64,000 nucleotides of DNA from Sphaerisporangium krabiense (GTDB lineage: Bacteria > Actinomycetota > Actinomycetes > Streptosporangiales > Streptosporangiaceae). Below the pieces are notes generated by a model. That model was not told the DNA's origin. It searched no databases and saw nothing but the letters and a program-made list of their open reading frames with translations. This document shows positions 61,878 through 64,000 of the stretch, in pieces. The DNA lies in the NCBI RefSeq assembly GCF_014200435.1, contig NZ_JACHBR010000001.1:3193501-3257500 (forward strand), read 5' to 3'. Each line of letters starts with the position of its first letter. Positions within the stretch are counted from its first letter, which is position 1. The position numbers and the translations under genes were made by a program.

Positions 61878-62669
61878 ATGAGCAGCGCCTTCCTCTACCT
61901 CGGCATCGTCCTCATGTGGCTCTGCGTCCTCGTACCCATGTGGCTGCGCCGCGACCGCCACTCGATCGACGTCATCGAGCCCTTCGGCCCCCACGAGGAC
62001 CGCTCCGACCTCCAAGAGCCGAACGGCGACACCCTCACCGACGTCCCGGTCTCCGACCTCCCCGCCGCCACCCCGTCAGACGACGACGAGATCACCGTAG
62101 AACTCGACAACCCCGCCACCCCCCGCGGCCACTCCTCCACGGGACCGGCCCGAGCCCGTCCGTCCTCGTCCCCCGAACCCATCCGGGGAGGGCCGTCCAA
62201 GTCCGACGCGGAGCCCGTCCGGGCAGAGCGCTTTTCCCCATCCGAGGATCCGGCGGACGCCACCCCCGTCTCCGAGCTGACCGCCGCCGAGGAGTCCGCA
62301 CGGGACGAGCGGCGCCGCCGCGCCCGCGTGGTGGCCCGCCGCCGGCGCTGGCTCCTGTGCATCGCCCTGCTCCACATCGCCTCACTCGTCACGGCCGCCG
62401 TCGGCGTGGCCCCCTGGTGGAGCGTGGCCCCCTCCGCCGTCCTGCTGGTGGCCTACCTCTCCGTGCTCCGCGTCGCGGTCGCCGTGGACCGCGAACGCCG
62501 CCTCGCCGCCGCCGAGGCCTACGCCGAACACGAGCGCTTGCAACGCGAGCGCCACCACGCCCGCGAACTCGCCGCCCAGCGCGCCGAAGCCGAGATCATC
62601 CAGTTCCGCAAGCCCACCGAGCCCTTCGACCAGCACGCCGACCGCACCCGCCGCGCCGTCGGCGACTGA
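61878..62669 (+). CDS. glpR: GlpR/SepX-type divisome membrane protein
   Basis: A 263-residue protein. One helix at the very start (FLYLGIVLMWLCVLVPMWLRRDRHS), a long acidic/Pro/Ser linker, an Arg-rich stretch (ERRRRARVVARRRRW) and two further helices (about 155-175 and 178-198). The VPMWLRRDR start and layout match SepX/GlpR, a membrane division protein that binds Glp. The C-terminal tail (to 263) is charged and coiled. The Glp-MoaC-Mog-RimJ-GlpR order supports this. Confidence 0.85.
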   Translation: MSSAFLYLGIVLMWLCVLVPMWLRRDRHSIDVIEPFGPHEDRSDLQEPNGDTLTDVPVSDLPAATPSDDDEITVELDNPATPRGHSSTGPARARPSSSPEPIRGGPSKSDAEPVRAERFSPSEDPADATPVSELTAAEESARDERRRRARVVARRRRWLLCIALLHIASLVTAAVGVAPWWSVAPSAVLLVAYLSVLRVAVAVDRERRLAAAEAYAEHERLQRERHHARELAAQRAEAEIIQFRKPTEPFDQHADRTRRAVGD

Positions 62670-62740
62670 CCCCCCAGAACGATCACCCACTCCGGATGGC
62701 GCGGACGGCCCCCAAAGTTTGCTAATCTGGTCGAGTCCTC

Positions 62741-62816
<76 letters not shown>

Positions 62817-62822
62817 CAGGTC

Positions 62823-62857
62823 AAAGGCCCGTCAGGCATGATTCTGACGGGCCTTTT
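62823..62857 (+). terminator. Rho-independent terminator after tRNA-Ala
   Basis: AAGGCCCGTCAG and CTGACGGGCCTT pair perfectly around an 8-base loop, followed by TTTTC. It ends tRNA-Ala transcription and could also serve the convergent integrase fragment. Confidence 0.9.
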
Positions 62858-62918
62858 CGCTGCTCAGGTACTACAAGCGGACCTTGGGATAGCCTGCCCC
62901 GGACGCGGGCGGTAGAGC

Positions 62919-63180
62919 CTACGTGGAGATCTCCTGTCCAGGAGTCAGCGAAAAGTCAGCGAAGACCGCGCGAGCCCGATCGTTCCGGTCCCGGGAAGCG
63001 TGCGTGTAGCGGTTGAGCGTGGTCGAGATCCGCTCATGCCCGACGAGGCCGGCGACATCGTTCACTGGGACGCCGTCTGAGACGAGCCAGGTCGCGTAGC
63101 AGTGTCGTAGATCGTGGAACCGCAGCGATTCGCCGGCGTGCCTGGCGACGTCCGAGACCGCCTCTTCCTTGGTCGGGAAG
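62919..63180 (-). pseudogene. C-terminal fragment of a tyrosine integrase
   Basis: SLRFHDLRHCYATWLVSDGVP (Arg box), VAGLVGHERISTTLNRYTH (His and Tyr nucleophile) and a short tail to the stop at 62,919 are the catalytic end of a phage-type integrase. The preceding sequence (63,180-63,293) has no integrase homology, so the N-terminal two thirds are gone. It faces tRNA-Ala, the probable former attachment site. Different family from the island remnants (no YAKC box). Confidence 0.8.
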
Positions 63181-63801
63181 GGTGTCCTGCCATCCCCGCC
63201 GAGAAGCGATGAGGGTACGGCGGACGGCCGAAGCGGGCGGTGAGGTGTCGGCCCCGTGGGGGCACACCCGGAGGAGTCGAGAGGGAAGGGCAACAGCAGC
63301 CCTTGATGCCATCCACGGCCGACATGTCCAAGGACCTGCCCGAGACACCATTGCCAGAGTCCGGGGGCCGCGCCCGCCCACGGGCGGCTGCGGCTCTTCG
63401 GCCGGTCCGCCCGCGGTCAGCGCGCCCCCGCGTCGCAGCGCGACGCGGCGGTGATGGCGGCTGCCGGATTGCTCGGTGCCATGGGACCTCTCCAAGGGGG
63501 TGAACCCGAGGGAGACAGGCACCGATCCGGGAGTCGAAGCCGGACATCATGACTCGGAGCGCACGGCAGACGTCGAGGCGAGGCAGGAGGGGCGGGTGAA
63601 GGTGAGAGAAAGAGCAGATTGGGGCGCTGCCCCAAACCCCGGCCCTCCTCAGAGATGAGGGGACCGTGCAAAGCTGCGGGTCGGTGCGTGGGATGTGGTC
63701 ATCTCCTCGCCGGCCCCACAAGGGGTGCCAGACCGTCCGCCCGAGGTCAAGTCGTCCCCTGACCGTAGGACAACCAGCGCGCGAGGAACGGCGACCGGTA
63801 C
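63181..63801. other. 620-bp region without recognisable genes
   Basis: Open frames exist on both strands, but none shows a family motif or codon bias distinct from random GC-rich sequence. It follows the integrase fragment and probably is decayed mobile DNA. Confidence 0.4.
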
Positions 63802-63930
63802 ATGGAACACACAAAGGACGACTTGACCCCGGGCTACCGGCCCGGCATGGCTGACCTGCCCGACGAGGAGATGACCAAAAACCCCGCTTTATGGGACGCC
63901 GAGCGGCCAGAGACAGTCCCGCGCGAGTGA
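63802..63930 (+). CDS. possible 42-residue acidic peptide
   Basis: A 42-codon frame encodes an acidic, Pro-rich peptide (YRPGMADLPDEEMTKNPALW with further DAERPE). Amino-acid content looks protein-like and there is one ATG, but the upstream ribosome-binding site is weak (GAGGAACGG at a distance). No similarity is known to me. It may be a short conserved actinomycete peptide or chance. Confidence 0.35.
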   Translation: MEHTKDDLTPGYRPGMADLPDEEMTKNPALWDAERPETVPRE

Positions 63931-64000
63931 CAAACCGAACGACAACCACCATGGACAGCCGGGGACGTAGTTGGACGACGAGGAACTATCGTCGCTCCTA

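Overview
The window comes from a high-GC Gram-positive actinomycete. Supporting signs are strong GC3 bias, many GTG starts, 4-bp ATGA/GTGA overlaps, a SpoOM homologue, a GalU-Glp-MoaC-Mog-RimJ-GlpR/SepX block and LCP and VanY-like cell-wall genes. A Streptosporangiaceae/Thermomonosporaceae-like source is plausible, but the sequence alone does not fix the genus.

Region 1 (1-12.76 kb) looks like a biosynthetic cluster of the ribosomal-peptide (RiPP) type that I cannot assign to a known class. Eight tightly coupled genes (1-6486) encode an unknown truncated protein, a kynurenine-formamidase-like hydrolase, a PurN-fold formyltransferase, an NDK-fold protein, a class III aminotransferase, a HAD phosphatase, a BFD-like 2Fe-2S mini-protein and a TldD/PmbA-like protein. 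A HemK-type methyltransferase and a BtuF-like binding protein follow. Next comes a 33-residue Cys-x-Cys peptide with a perfect ribosome-binding site, an M50 membrane protease that starts with a PqqD/RRE-like domain, a large TPR protein and a flavin reductase. A convergent LuxR-type regulator and a SpoOM gene close the region.

Region 2 (about 15-22 kb) is accessory DNA: membrane proteins, HAD, SDR, RibD-like reductase, AraC regulator, a Nudix gene and decayed tyrosine-integrase pieces.

Region 3 (22,043-49,295) is a genomic island bounded by a 43-bp direct repeat of the 3' part of a tRNA-Arg(CCU) gene; the intact tRNA lies at its right end. It carries what appears to be a complete Dpd system, which puts 7-deazaguanine into DNA. 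The rightward arm makes preQ0 (QueC, QueE, QueD, FolE2) and inserts it into DNA (DpdC-like protein, two DpdB paralogues flanking DpdA). The leftward arm (DpdE-F-G-H-I-J-K-D order) holds three helicases, an ATPase and a PLD-type nuclease and is the presumed restriction arm. A VUT/YhhQ-type transporter is divergent from queC, with a 14-bp palindrome between them. The two arms converge near 30.3-30.5 kb. Nudix and integrase remnants occur at both ends of the island.

Region 4 (49.3-62.8 kb) is core chromosome: VanY-like peptidase, SAF/CpaB-like protein, MTA phosphorylase, FmdB zinc ribbon, cation/proton antiporter, LCP transferase, 5-formyl-THF cyclo-ligase, GalU, Glp/MoeA, MoaC, MogA/MoaB, RimJ-like acetyltransferase, GlpR/SepX and tRNA-Ala(CGC). 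Beyond it lie another integrase remnant and about 0.8 kb of largely non-coding DNA with one 42-codon reading frame.
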